In this document: positions 44,764 through 52,863 of the stretch, piece after piece
Layout: every line of letters starts with the position of its first letter
Position numbering within the stretch: the first letter of the stretch is position 1
DNA from: Verrucomicrobiaceae bacterium
Lineage (GTDB): Bacteria > Verrucomicrobiota > Verrucomicrobiia > Verrucomicrobiales > Verrucomicrobiaceae
Assembly (NCBI GenBank): GCA_016795365.1
Contig: JAEUHN010000029.1
Coordinates: forward strand, 62,001-126,000
Length of the DNA: 64,000 nucleotides
Reading direction: 5' to 3'
Translations under genes and position numbers: made by a program
Notes under the pieces: model-generated
Seen by the model: only the letters and a program-made list of their open reading frames with translations
Database searches by the model: none
Told to the model about the DNA's origin: nothing

Positions 44764-45095
44764 GAGTTTGGTTTGCCATACGCACGCTCGACCTTCGCCA
44801 CGCGCAATTGATAATCCGCATACCAACGCGTCTTCCCCGTCTCCTGTGCGATGCGATGCTCGGCATTGGCCTTCCAGTTCCTGATCGCTTCCTCACTGGT
44901 CCAATACGACACCGTGATGCCAAGCCCCTCCGCACCACGTGCACTCTCCACCCCGAGGAAGCCAGGTTGCTCACGAGCCAGTTCCACCATGCGTTCAGCC
45001 ATGTGGCCGTAGCCCTGGTCGCCATCGGTGCGGATGGAGGTGAAGATCACCGCGTAATACGGAGGTTCAGGTGTCGTGGCGAAAGACGAAGGCAT
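44760..45095 (-). CDS. antibiotic-biosynthesis-monooxygenase (ABM) domain protein
   Basis: The 111-residue protein is a small ferredoxin-like alpha/beta barrel of the ABM family: 'YYAVIFTSIRTDGDQGYGHM', 'LAREQPGFLGVESARGAEGLGITVSYWTSEEAIRNWKANAEH' and 'WYADYQLRVAKVERAYG'. 'W.S.EA...W....EH' is typical of YczJ/Dabb-type monooxygenases that act without cofactor or serve a haem-degrading role. The ATG at 45095 is chosen because the longer frame adds an unrelated Arg/Pro-rich segment. It is coupled to the thioesterase-like gene. Confidence 0.85.
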   Translation of the reverse strand: MPSSFATTPEPPYYAVIFTSIRTDGDQGYGHMAERMVELAREQPGFLGVESARGAEGLGITVSYWTSEEAIRNWKANAEHRIAQETGKTRWYADYQLRVAKVERAYGKPNS

Positions 45096-45112
45096 GGGGT
45101 TTGGATTGGGAT

Positions 45113-45541
45113 TCAAGCGATCGGCGCATCGTGCTCCAGTCGCTTTCCAAGGCTCAGGACATTGTCCTGAACAAACCCAAGCCGCTCGTAAAACGCGATC
45201 ACGGCCGCGTTGGTGCTGCGGACTTGGAGGTTGATCTTTGGACAACCAGCGGCGCGCAGCAACGACTCCGCATGCTGCATGATCTCACGCGCAAACCCAT
45301 GCCGCTGATGCTCAGGATGCACGGCGAGGTAATTGATCCAGCCGCGATGACCTTCATAGCCAGCCATGCAGGAGGCGATGATTTCTCCATGGAGTTCGCC
45401 GACAAGGAACCACTCGGGATTCACCCGCAGCTTCCGCTCAATGTCGCGCTTCGGGTTGTTGTGCGGAACGACGAGACCGCAGGCGTGCCACAAAGCAATC
45501 ACTGCCCCTTCATCGGATAAACAGTAGGCACGAATCGTCAT
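45113..45541 (-). CDS. GNAT N-acetyltransferase (YpeA-like)
   Basis: The 142-residue protein closely follows the YpeA pattern: 'MTIRAYCLSDEGAVIALWHACGL', 'RDIERKLRVNPEWFLVGE', 'GYEGHRGWINYLAVHPEHQRHG' with the acetyl-CoA loop, and 'INLQVRSTNAAVIAFYERLGF'. The acceptor is unknown. Its ATG overlaps the MOSC stop codon by 4 bp and its stop lies 17 bases before the monooxygenase start. Confidence 0.9.
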   Translation of the reverse strand: MTIRAYCLSDEGAVIALWHACGLVVPHNNPKRDIERKLRVNPEWFLVGELHGEIIASCMAGYEGHRGWINYLAVHPEHQRHGFAREIMQHAESLLRAAGCPKINLQVRSTNAAVIAFYERLGFVQDNVLSLGKRLEHDAPIA

Positions 45542-46002
45542 GGCTTCGCGAAGGTTTCCACGGTGATCGCATCGCCCACGCGGATGGTGCCATCGCTCAA
45601 GATGTTGGCCCGCAAACCACCACGATCGGCGAGTGGCAGGAGCAACTTTTTGCCCGTCACCTTGTCGAGATGCGTGCAAGGCGGGCAGAGGCGGATGCCT
45701 TCGATGAGCACGTCGCCAATGCGGAAGCGCCTCCCGACGAGGTCATTCAAGCGCACGCCTTCGGTGACGAGGTTGCGGCGAATCTCGGCGGCGCGAAGAC
45801 CAAGTTCGGTCAGCACCTCGCCTTCGATGAGCGTCAGCTCACGACCAGGACCTTGCGGCTCAAACAGGGAGAACGTGCCCTGCTGCTGGAAGTAGCGATC
45901 ACCCACCAGCCCGCGCTGCGCACAGGCTTCCACCTGCTTCACCGAGTGCGGCAACACCGTGGCGGTGGGCGAGATGTAGATGGCGGCGACGAGGGCAGAC
46001 AT
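45538..46002 (-). CDS. MOSC domain protein
   Basis: The 154-residue protein is a stand-alone MOSC (molybdenum cofactor sulfurase C-terminal) domain: 'QRGLVGDRYFQQQGTFSLFE', 'ELTLIEGEVLTELG', 'RRNLVTEGVRLNDLVGRRFRIG', and the conserved cysteine in 'LCPPCTHLDKVTG'. Such proteins bind the molybdenum cofactor or deliver sulfur and can reduce N-hydroxylated compounds. It heads the operon MOSC-GNAT-ABM-hotdog. The next region upstream (46003-46113) is divergent and contains a hairpin at the opposite gene's start. Confidence 0.9.
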   Translation of the reverse strand: MSALVAAIYISPTATVLPHSVKQVEACAQRGLVGDRYFQQQGTFSLFEPQGPGRELTLIEGEVLTELGLRAAEIRRNLVTEGVRLNDLVGRRFRIGDVLIEGIRLCPPCTHLDKVTGKKLLLPLADRGGLRANILSDGTIRVGDAITVETFAKP

Positions 46003-46090
46003 GGGCTGATCTTCTCAAATCGTCGCCCGTGAGCAACGCGAAACCATTCACATCGAATTTGTAACCTTCACCGAGCTCACAGGGCTTCCC

Positions 46091-46112
46091 CGAGCAGAAC
46101 CCCATCTGCTCG
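46091..46112. promoter_or_regulatory. perfect 8-bp hairpin touching the start codon of the 46114 gene
   Basis: CGAGCAGA (46091-46098), a 6-base loop and TCTGCTCG (46105-46112) form a perfect stem that ends one base before the ATG at 46114. In RNA it would cover the ribosome landing site; in DNA it is a possible dyad operator. No function is demonstrated. Confidence 0.5.
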
Positions 46113-46113
46113 C

Positions 46114-48861
46114 ATGAAAAAACTCGTCCTCGCCCTGGCCTTGATTGCCTCCAGCACCCTCGCCCAACTACCACAAAACTGGTCGCCGAACTTCCCGGTG
46201 GCGACAACGGTCGGCTCAATCAATGCCATCGCAGAGGCAGCAGACGCCTACTATGTCGGTGGCTCGTTCAGCAAGCTCGCGGGTGTCGCGGCGCAAGGAA
46301 TCGCACGGGTGGACAAGACGACGGGCACGGTCACTCCGCTCGGCGCTGGATTGACGGGTGGCACGCTCATGGTCAATGCGGTGGCGGTGATAGGCGGCGA
46401 TGTTTTCATCGGCGGCACCTTCACCGCCGTGGATGGCGTGGCCGCCAGCCGTATGGCAAAGTGGAATGGCAGTGCATGGTCAGCGCTCGGCAGCGGGGCC
46501 AATGGCACGGTGAATGCCATGGCGGTGCTCGGCTCGGAGCTCTTCATCGGCGGCACGTTCACCTCCGTGGGCGGCGTGGCATTGACGGCGAGACTGGCGA
46601 AGTGGGATGGCACAGGCTGGCTTGCGGTCGGCGCAGGGTTTAACACGACCAGCGTGCCCACAGGCGGCCTCGCAGTGGCCGGCAGTGCCTTGTTTGTGGG
46701 ACGTGGCACGCAGGTGCAAAAGTGGGATGGCAGCACGTGGTCAAATGTGGGGCCGGTCACGACCTCGATCGGCGGCATCGCCACGCAGGACGGCATCAAC
46801 GTCTATGTGGTGGGCGGCACCACCTGCCGTCATTGGAATGGCTCCACGTGGACGACGTTGAAGGACTTTGACGAGATCGCCACGGAGGTCGCCATGCTCG
46901 GCAGTGATGTGTATGTGGGCGGACAGTTCACAAATAGTCTGGAACGCTGGGATGGCAGCGCCTGGCACACCGTGGGTGGCAACAGCATGACCACCTACCT
47001 CACGACGCTCGTGAACGTGGGCGGTGCCATTTTCATGTGCGGCGACTTCACCTCCATCGATAGCGTGAAGACTCCCAAACTCGCCCGCTGGAGCGGCAGC
47101 GCTTGGTCATCCATCTTTGAGGACATCGACGGCGGCCTCAATGCCGAGGGCTATTCCATCGTCGAACTGAACGGCAAAATCTACGTCAGTGGTGCCTTCA
47201 CCAGAGCCGGCAACATCGCGGCCAACGGTGTGGCCTGCTACGACAAGGCCACGAACACCTGGACCACACTGCCGGGGTCGCATCCGTCCACGCTCGTCGT
47301 TCATCAGGGTGAGCTGTATTCGAGCTGGTGGACGGACACTCCCGCGCCGCCCTATCCGCTGACGGTGGATCGATGGACGGGCAGTGCCTGGGTGACGGTA
47401 GGGAACCTGGAAGGCGCTTCGAATGGCAGTCCCGTCAGCATCGGTGGGATGCTCTATGTTTGGGGTGACATCTCCGTGGCCAATGGCACCCCCATCAACT
47501 ACATTGCCAAATGGAATGGCACGACGTGGAGTGATGCAGGCGCAGGCATCCCGCTCAATGCGAACTCCTCCGTGTGGGCCATGTGTCAGGTGAGCGGCAC
47601 GCTGTATGCAACCACGAATACGTCCGAGATCATATCTGGGAACCAAGTGCAGCACAGCGACATCTTACAGTGGAACGGCAGCGCGTGGGTCACCCACAGT
47701 AGCCACATCTCACCTGCCGTGACCTGCATGATCGCGGTGGGTGATGACCTCATCATCGGCGGTTCAATCAACTCCGTGAACGGAGTGCCAACGAGCAATA
47801 ACGTGCTGCGCTGGAGTGGCTCTGCCTGGACAGCGCTCGGCACAGGAGTCACAGGTGGAGTGAACGTGCTCAAATACACCCACGGCCTGCTCTACGCTGG
47901 AACACAGGTGGACAGTGAGTTCCTCCGCGAATGGAACGGCAGCACCTGGGAAGAAGTGGGCGGCGGGCCGAACTATGATGTGTGGGACATCGCGGTGCTG
48001 GGCGATGAGTTGTTCATCACTGGCAGCTTCACCGAAGCAGGCCCTATTATCACGGGTGGTGAAGGCATCGCGGTCAATCTGGCCATCAGTTCCAGCTACA
48101 TCGGCAGCTACCCGCTCACGCCCGAGATCGCCATCGAGCAACCGGTGAACACCAACCTCGTGGACGGCAGCGCGAGCATCGACTGCGGCATTGTCACGCA
48201 GGGCTCCAGTGGCGGTGCCGTCACGGTGACGATTCGCAGCGTGGGCACGATTCCCTTGCTCGGCTTGGGCTTTACCAAAGATGGAGCCCATAGCTCTGAC
48301 TTCACTCTCAGCACGATCCCATCGGCGCTGGAAGACAATACCAGCACCACCTTTACCATCACCTTTACTCCTAGCGGGACGGGCACTCGCAGCGCTGTGC
48401 TGCACCTCGCTAGCAATGATGCCAACGAAAGCCCCTTCGACATCACGCTCACCGGCACCGGCCTGCCTGCCACAGGCAGCATTGATGACTGGCGCTTCAC
48501 GTGGTTTGGCACCACAAACAACACCGGCACGGCTGCCGACGATGCCGACCCTGATGGCGATGGCGTGAAGAACAAGCTGGAGTTCGCGCTCTTCAGCAAT
48601 CCGCTGGCCGCAAGCGCCGTGACGACCCAACTGGCCATCGTCGGCAACAACATGGAATTCACCTATACCCGCAGCAAAGCCGCCGTGGATGCAGGCCTGA
48701 CCTTCAACGTGCCCTGGTCGGCAACGATGACCAACGGCCAGTGGAACTACGGCGACACGGTGCAGACGATCCTCAGCGACAACGGCTCCACGCAAGTCGT
48801 GAAGGCCACACTTCCCGCAGGCACCAACGGCCACCGCTTCGTGCGGCTAGAAGTCTGGTGA
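46114..48861 (+). CDS. large exported kelch-like repeat protein with choice-of-anchor D-type domain
   Basis: The 915-residue protein has a signal peptide (MKKLVLALALIASSTLAQ), about ten propeller-type repeats of ~45-55 residues around 'GGTFTSVGGVxxxxLAKWDGTGWxxVG', an Ig/ASPM-like domain near residues 675-785 ('SGGAVTVTIRSVGTIPLLGLG', 'TSTTFTITFTPSGTGTRSAVL'), and a C-terminus with 'ADDADPDGDGVKNKLEFALF' followed by a beta-rich end 'NGHRFVRLEVW'. The last ~120 residues match the architecture of the protein at 34578-38654. Exported, probably surface-attached; no enzymatic motif. An 8-bp hairpin touches the start codon. Confidence 0.87.
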   Translation: MKKLVLALALIASSTLAQLPQNWSPNFPVATTVGSINAIAEAADAYYVGGSFSKLAGVAAQGIARVDKTTGTVTPLGAGLTGGTLMVNAVAVIGGDVFIGGTFTAVDGVAASRMAKWNGSAWSALGSGANGTVNAMAVLGSELFIGGTFTSVGGVALTARLAKWDGTGWLAVGAGFNTTSVPTGGLAVAGSALFVGRGTQVQKWDGSTWSNVGPVTTSIGGIATQDGINVYVVGGTTCRHWNGSTWTTLKDFDEIATEVAMLGSDVYVGGQFTNSLERWDGSAWHTVGGNSMTTYLTTLVNVGGAIFMCGDFTSIDSVKTPKLARWSGSAWSSIFEDIDGGLNAEGYSIVELNGKIYVSGAFTRAGNIAANGVACYDKATNTWTTLPGSHPSTLVVHQGELYSSWWTDTPAPPYPLTVDRWTGSAWVTVGNLEGASNGSPVSIGGMLYVWGDISVANGTPINYIAKWNGTTWSDAGAGIPLNANSSVWAMCQVSGTLYATTNTSEIISGNQVQHSDILQWNGSAWVTHSSHISPAVTCMIAVGDDLIIGGSINSVNGVPTSNNVLRWSGSAWTALGTGVTGGVNVLKYTHGLLYAGTQVDSEFLREWNGSTWEEVGGGPNYDVWDIAVLGDELFITGSFTEAGPIITGGEGIAVNLAISSSYIGSYPLTPEIAIEQPVNTNLVDGSASIDCGIVTQGSSGGAVTVTIRSVGTIPLLGLGFTKDGAHSSDFTLSTIPSALEDNTSTTFTITFTPSGTGTRSAVLHLASNDANESPFDITLTGTGLPATGSIDDWRFTWFGTTNNTGTAADDADPDGDGVKNKLEFALFSNPLAASAVTTQLAIVGNNMEFTYTRSKAAVDAGLTFNVPWSATMTNGQWNYGDTVQTILSDNGSTQVVKATLPAGTNGHRFVRLEVW

Positions 48862-48870
48862 CGGCTCTGA

Positions 48871-49440
48871 TCAAACCGGAATCACCCCAGCGCCCGCAGG
48901 CACGGGACATTTGAGAAACGCTGGGTCGATCCTGGACCACATCATTCGAACTGCCTCGGCAAGGATGGCCACATCGCCGCGAGCATCATGGCGGCGCACG
49001 CTCTGAGGGTCTAGTTGCAAACGGTTCAGGATCACATCCAATCCGTGGCCTCCACCACGCCCCCACAGCCGACGGGAAAAGGCGATCGAATCGATAAAGC
49101 CAATCGGACGCACGGGCGTGCTGTTGCGCAGGCAGGTCTCGCGAATGAAAGGCATGTCGAAGCGCTTGCCATTGTGAGCGACGAGCGTGGCATCACCGAC
49201 GAACTTGGAAAATTCCGCCAGCGCCTGCACGGCTCCAGGCGCGTGGCAAACCTGCGCATTGGTAATGCCAGTGTAGTGCGTGATGAAGCTTGAAATGCGC
49301 TTGCCCGGATTCACATAGGTCTCAAAGACCTCGCTCTTCAGGATAACGCCATCGCGCATCCTCATGCCCGCGATCTGAATGATCTCTTCGCAGTAGGGAG
49401 AGAGCCCCGTGGTCTCCAGATCGAATACAACTATATCCAT
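48871..49440 (-). CDS. DnaQ-like 3'-5' exonuclease
   Basis: The 189-residue protein carries the DEDDh exonuclease motifs: ExoI 'VVFDLETTGLSPYCEEIIQIAG', ExoII 'TLVAHNGKRFDMPFI' and ExoIII 'HDARGDVAILAEA' with H and D. It resembles the epsilon subunit or a repair exonuclease acting on single-stranded DNA or RNA. There is no C-terminal polymerase-binding tail, and no polymerase gene is nearby. The start at 49440 (MDIVVFDLETTGL) is preferred to 49455. It ends 9 bases from the convergent repeat-protein gene. Confidence 0.88.
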   Translation of the reverse strand: MDIVVFDLETTGLSPYCEEIIQIAGMRMRDGVILKSEVFETYVNPGKRISSFITHYTGITNAQVCHAPGAVQALAEFSKFVGDATLVAHNGKRFDMPFIRETCLRNSTPVRPIGFIDSIAFSRRLWGRGGGHGLDVILNRLQLDPQSVRRHDARGDVAILAEAVRMMWSRIDPAFLKCPVPAGAGVIPV

Positions 49441-49542
49441 TGTTCCTGTCTGCATGGAGGCAAACGGAGCTTATGTCAATGCATGGTCTCCAAGGCCATG
49501 AAAAGATAACTCCCCCATCATTGCCGCGTTTGAATGCCGCCC

Positions 49543-51096
49543 ATGAAACTTCGCCTCACCTTTATCTGTGTTTTCACTGCCTTCCAGGCATACGCCGACT
49601 GGCCGCAATGGCGGGGTCCAGATCGCAATGGTGTGTCCTCAGACACCACGCCGTTGGTGAGCACGCTGCCTCCCGAAGGCTTCAAGAAAGTGTGGGAAAG
49701 CGGTGCCATTCCCAGCGATCACTACGGCGGTCACAGCAGTCCCGTTGCGCAGGGTGAAAGCGTGTTCATGGCCGTGGTCTGGCATGAGCGTGTGCCTTCG
49801 GAGACGAGGGAGATCGACACTGAGACGATGCAGAAGTTCAACCACCGTGGCCTGCCTGAGGATCTCGCCAACCGACTGGAGAAAGCACGCGAAGAACTGA
49901 GCCCCCGGCTGCGCGGTGAAAAGCTCGATGCCTGGATCGAAGAATGGAATAAGGCCAACCTCACGCCCGAGCAAATGATCGCGCTGGGCTCGTGGACGGC
50001 TTCACGCTTCAAAGCCGGCAAGACGGCCATCCCGCTCAAGTGGCTGAACAAGATCGCCAGCCGCGAGGGCAAGCCGTTTGAGAATGCCGAAGCTCTTCGA
50101 GTCTGGCTGACCACCGAAGGATTCCCCGAAGACCTCAAACAAAAAGTGATCGACACCGTGCCTAACACCGTCATGCGTGCCAACGATGTGGTGCTCTGCC
50201 TCGACTCCAACACGGGCAAGGAGCGCTGGCGCTGGTCCGAACCCGGCATCCCCTCGGGCAGACGCTCGTCCAGCACCCCGGCGGTGGTCGATGGCAAGGT
50301 GTATGCGATGCTGAGCAACCATGTGGTGTGTGTGAATCAAGCCGATGGCAAGCTGGTGTGGAAATCACCCATCGGCACCAAGGGCCCAGGCTCATCGCCG
50401 CTCGTGATCGAAGGCAAGGTGATCTGCAATGCTGGCACCACCACGGCCTTCGATGCCAAGGACGGAAAGCAGCTGTGGTCTCAAAAAGACGCAAAGGAGA
50501 GCACCACCAGTCCTACCTGGTGGACCCCCTCGACCGGCAAGCCCACCATCGTCGTGCAGACCAACAACAAGCTGCTCGGCCTCAGCCCCGCTGATGGCTC
50601 TGTGCAATGGACCGCTGAAGGCGGCGGCCAGAGCACTCCGGTCGCCAGCGGAGACTGGCTGGTGATTTACAGCGGCACCAAGGACGTTGGACTGCGTGCC
50701 TACAAAGCCGATGCCGAGGGCAAGCCGAAAGCGGCATGGTCGCACTACTGGCTCACCCGACGCTACAGCGGCACCCCCATCATCCATGACGGGCTCGTCT
50801 TCCACATGTGCGGCGAGAAACACCTCTGTGTGGACCTCGAGAGCGGCAAGGTTCGCTGGGAGGACAAGATCAACTCGACGATCAGCAGTCCCCTTCTCGC
50901 CGATGGGAAGATCATTGTGCAGGAAAACAACGGCACCCACATCCGTCTCATCAAGGCCGACCCCACGAGCTATCAACTGCTCGGCCGTGCCAAGGCCGAT
51001 GCGATGGGCTGTGCATCGCCCATCGTGTCGAATGGCCGCATGTTCATCCGGCAGAAGGACAAGCTTGTGTGCTTTGACCTGAGGCCGAATCCGTAA
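49543..51096 (+). CDS. exported PQQ-binding-like beta-propeller protein
   Basis: The 517-residue protein has a signal peptide (MKLRLTFICVFTAFQAYADW) and PQQ-type propeller repeats with the 'WxxxxGxxxxG' tryptophan motifs: 'DWPQWRGPDRNGV', 'GKERWRWSEPGIPSG', 'DGKLVWKSPIGTKG', 'DGKQLWSQKDAK' and 'SGKVRWEDKINST'. An ~120-residue helical insertion (residues ~85-205, Glu/Lys-rich) interrupts blade 1. In PVC bacteria such proteins accompany sugar or alcohol oxidation or act as BamB-like scaffolds. No PQQ synthesis genes are near. A second propeller is at 54515-55993. Confidence 0.87.
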   Translation: MKLRLTFICVFTAFQAYADWPQWRGPDRNGVSSDTTPLVSTLPPEGFKKVWESGAIPSDHYGGHSSPVAQGESVFMAVVWHERVPSETREIDTETMQKFNHRGLPEDLANRLEKAREELSPRLRGEKLDAWIEEWNKANLTPEQMIALGSWTASRFKAGKTAIPLKWLNKIASREGKPFENAEALRVWLTTEGFPEDLKQKVIDTVPNTVMRANDVVLCLDSNTGKERWRWSEPGIPSGRRSSSTPAVVDGKVYAMLSNHVVCVNQADGKLVWKSPIGTKGPGSSPLVIEGKVICNAGTTTAFDAKDGKQLWSQKDAKESTTSPTWWTPSTGKPTIVVQTNNKLLGLSPADGSVQWTAEGGGQSTPVASGDWLVIYSGTKDVGLRAYKADAEGKPKAAWSHYWLTRRYSGTPIIHDGLVFHMCGEKHLCVDLESGKVRWEDKINSTISSPLLADGKIIVQENNGTHIRLIKADPTSYQLLGRAKADAMGCASPIVSNGRMFIRQKDKLVCFDLRPNP

Positions 51097-51116
51097 GCTG
51101 AGGATATTCTAGGCGC

Positions 51117-51146
51117 TTGACAGCGAGCATGGCTTTTCTTGATAGT
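51117..51146 (+). promoter_or_regulatory. candidate sigma-70-type promoter before the DegP-like gene
   Basis: A perfect TTGACA (51117-51122), an 18-base spacer and GATAGT (51141-51146, four of six matches) lie so that transcription would begin about at the ATG at 51153. No Shine-Dalgarno sequence is present, so a leaderless mRNA is possible. Confidence 0.4.
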
Positions 51147-51152
51147 GCAGTA

Positions 51153-52805
51153 ATGATCCGACTTATTCGCCCCGCCACTGCGGCCTGCCTGGCCGCCATG
51201 CTTTTGCACAGCACCGCGCTCGCCGAGAATTTGACGACGAAAGACGGCAAGGTCTTTAACAACATCAAGGTGAGTGGCGAGACGCCGGACAAGGTGAAGA
51301 TCATCCACGATGGCGGGATTTCTTTGATCCTCAAAAGCCAGATCAACGCTGATTTCTTCACGCAGCACGAGTTATCCCCCCCTGTATCCACAGGCAGCAC
51401 TAACGACGAGGGAACGGATTGGGAAGCGACTCTCGCAGCATTCAAAGCGAATGTGCCGAGCTTTACGACGAAGGATGGCCGCACCTTCCAGTCGAAGGAC
51501 GTCACCAAGGTGGAGCCCAGCGGCCTCAAGCTGATGACCACCACGGGCATCGTGAAGCTCAAGTTCACCGAACTGAAGACCGCCACACAAGCGGCCTTTA
51601 ACTATGATCCCCTGAAGGCAGCGACGTTCGAGGCTGAGGCAGAGAAAGCACGCCAGGAGCAAGCTGCAATCGCTCTGCGTATTTCGAATGCGAACAGCGA
51701 AGTGGAGTCTTTCTCATCCCATGTCCGTCTTTACCTTGCTCAGAATGTTGGCAAGGGATGGATTTGCTCGGCAGAGGTGCTTGAGGACCGTGATGTGGAC
51801 GTGGTTACTTCCCGTGCAGGCTCGCCACTCTCAGGGCCCAAGGTGATTTATGAATCACAAACCCGCACTGAAACCATCAAGGTTGGCGTCATCAACAGGG
51901 TCATCGTCTTCGGGTTGCCGAGCTTCAATAACCTTCCAGCCGATCTTCAAAGTCGCAGGCAGTGGTCGGGCAAGGTTTATCGAATCGGCAACTTCAACTC
52001 TGTTTCTGCCTCCAACGGCAAGTCTGAAACCATCATCGCCGCTCACATCGATCGCGCAGAGGCCGTTCGCTTGATCGCCAAAAACGGGAACAGCGCCTTC
52101 TACAACGATTCTGTCATGGTGAAGAAAGACGAGATTAGCACACGATCAGGCACCTTCACCGGGACAGGTTTTGCCCTCACCATGGATGGCTACGTTGGCA
52201 CCGCTGCGCATGTGGTGAAGCAGGCAAACTCAATCACTGTCTCCGTCAAAGGAGAATCCGTGAAAGCTCGAGTGGTCGCAATCAATGAGTCGCAAGACGT
52301 TGCGATTCTGAAGATCGATTCCTCAGTCACACTTCAGCCGCTCGCACTCGCGAAGACAGGTGCTTTAAAGGCTGGAGCCGACCTTTTTTGTGTGGGTTAC
52401 CCGCTTGTGGGTCAACTCGGAGTCAATCCCAAGCTCACCAAAGGAACGCTCAACTCTTTGACGGGTCTCGCCGATGATCCCAACAGCATTCAGATGAGCG
52501 TGCAAATCCAGCCCGGCAACTCGGGCGGCCCCGTGTGTGATAGCCAGGGCCGTGTAATCGGCATTGTCTCGCAGACTGGTTCCACCATCGCCGGAGCCAG
52601 GGGCAGCGCTGGAGCGGTCCCCCAAAACGTTAACTTCGCGGCGAAAGCAGATCTCATGATTGACCTGACAGCTACGGTTCCAGAACTCAAGCTGCCAGCA
52701 ACCGTTGATAGCGGCCCTTCGCCCGAAGAGCGTGTGTTGGGCAGTTCTTACCTCATCACGGTCACAACGGGAGACGACACAGGAAACAGTCCAAGCTCAA
52801 ACTAG
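51153..52805 (+). CDS. exported DegP/HtrA-like serine protease with duplicated N-terminal module
   Basis: The 550-residue protein has a signal peptide (MIRLIRPATAACLAAMLLHSTALAE) and a trypsin-like S1C domain with a complete triad: H353 in 'GTAAHVVKQA', D382 in 'ESQDVAILKID' and S457 in 'IQPGNSGGPVC'. No PDZ domain follows. Before the protease come two copies of a ~45-residue module: 'LTTKDGKVFNNIKVSGETPD' and 'FTTKDGRTFQSKDVTKVEPS', the second ending 'FNYDPLKAATFEAEA'. The region ~190-330 is unassigned. Periplasmic quality control or envelope stress response is likely from the family. Confidence 0.88.
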   Translation: MIRLIRPATAACLAAMLLHSTALAENLTTKDGKVFNNIKVSGETPDKVKIIHDGGISLILKSQINADFFTQHELSPPVSTGSTNDEGTDWEATLAAFKANVPSFTTKDGRTFQSKDVTKVEPSGLKLMTTTGIVKLKFTELKTATQAAFNYDPLKAATFEAEAEKARQEQAAIALRISNANSEVESFSSHVRLYLAQNVGKGWICSAEVLEDRDVDVVTSRAGSPLSGPKVIYESQTRTETIKVGVINRVIVFGLPSFNNLPADLQSRRQWSGKVYRIGNFNSVSASNGKSETIIAAHIDRAEAVRLIAKNGNSAFYNDSVMVKKDEISTRSGTFTGTGFALTMDGYVGTAAHVVKQANSITVSVKGESVKARVVAINESQDVAILKIDSSVTLQPLALAKTGALKAGADLFCVGYPLVGQLGVNPKLTKGTLNSLTGLADDPNSIQMSVQIQPGNSGGPVCDSQGRVIGIVSQTGSTIAGARGSAGAVPQNVNFAAKADLMIDLTATVPELKLPATVDSGPSPEERVLGSSYLITVTTGDDTGNSPSSN

Positions 52806-52863
52806 GCAGGTCGTCAGCCGATGCTGGCAAGGCGGACCACCAGTGCAGCGTTTGGGAGCCCTG

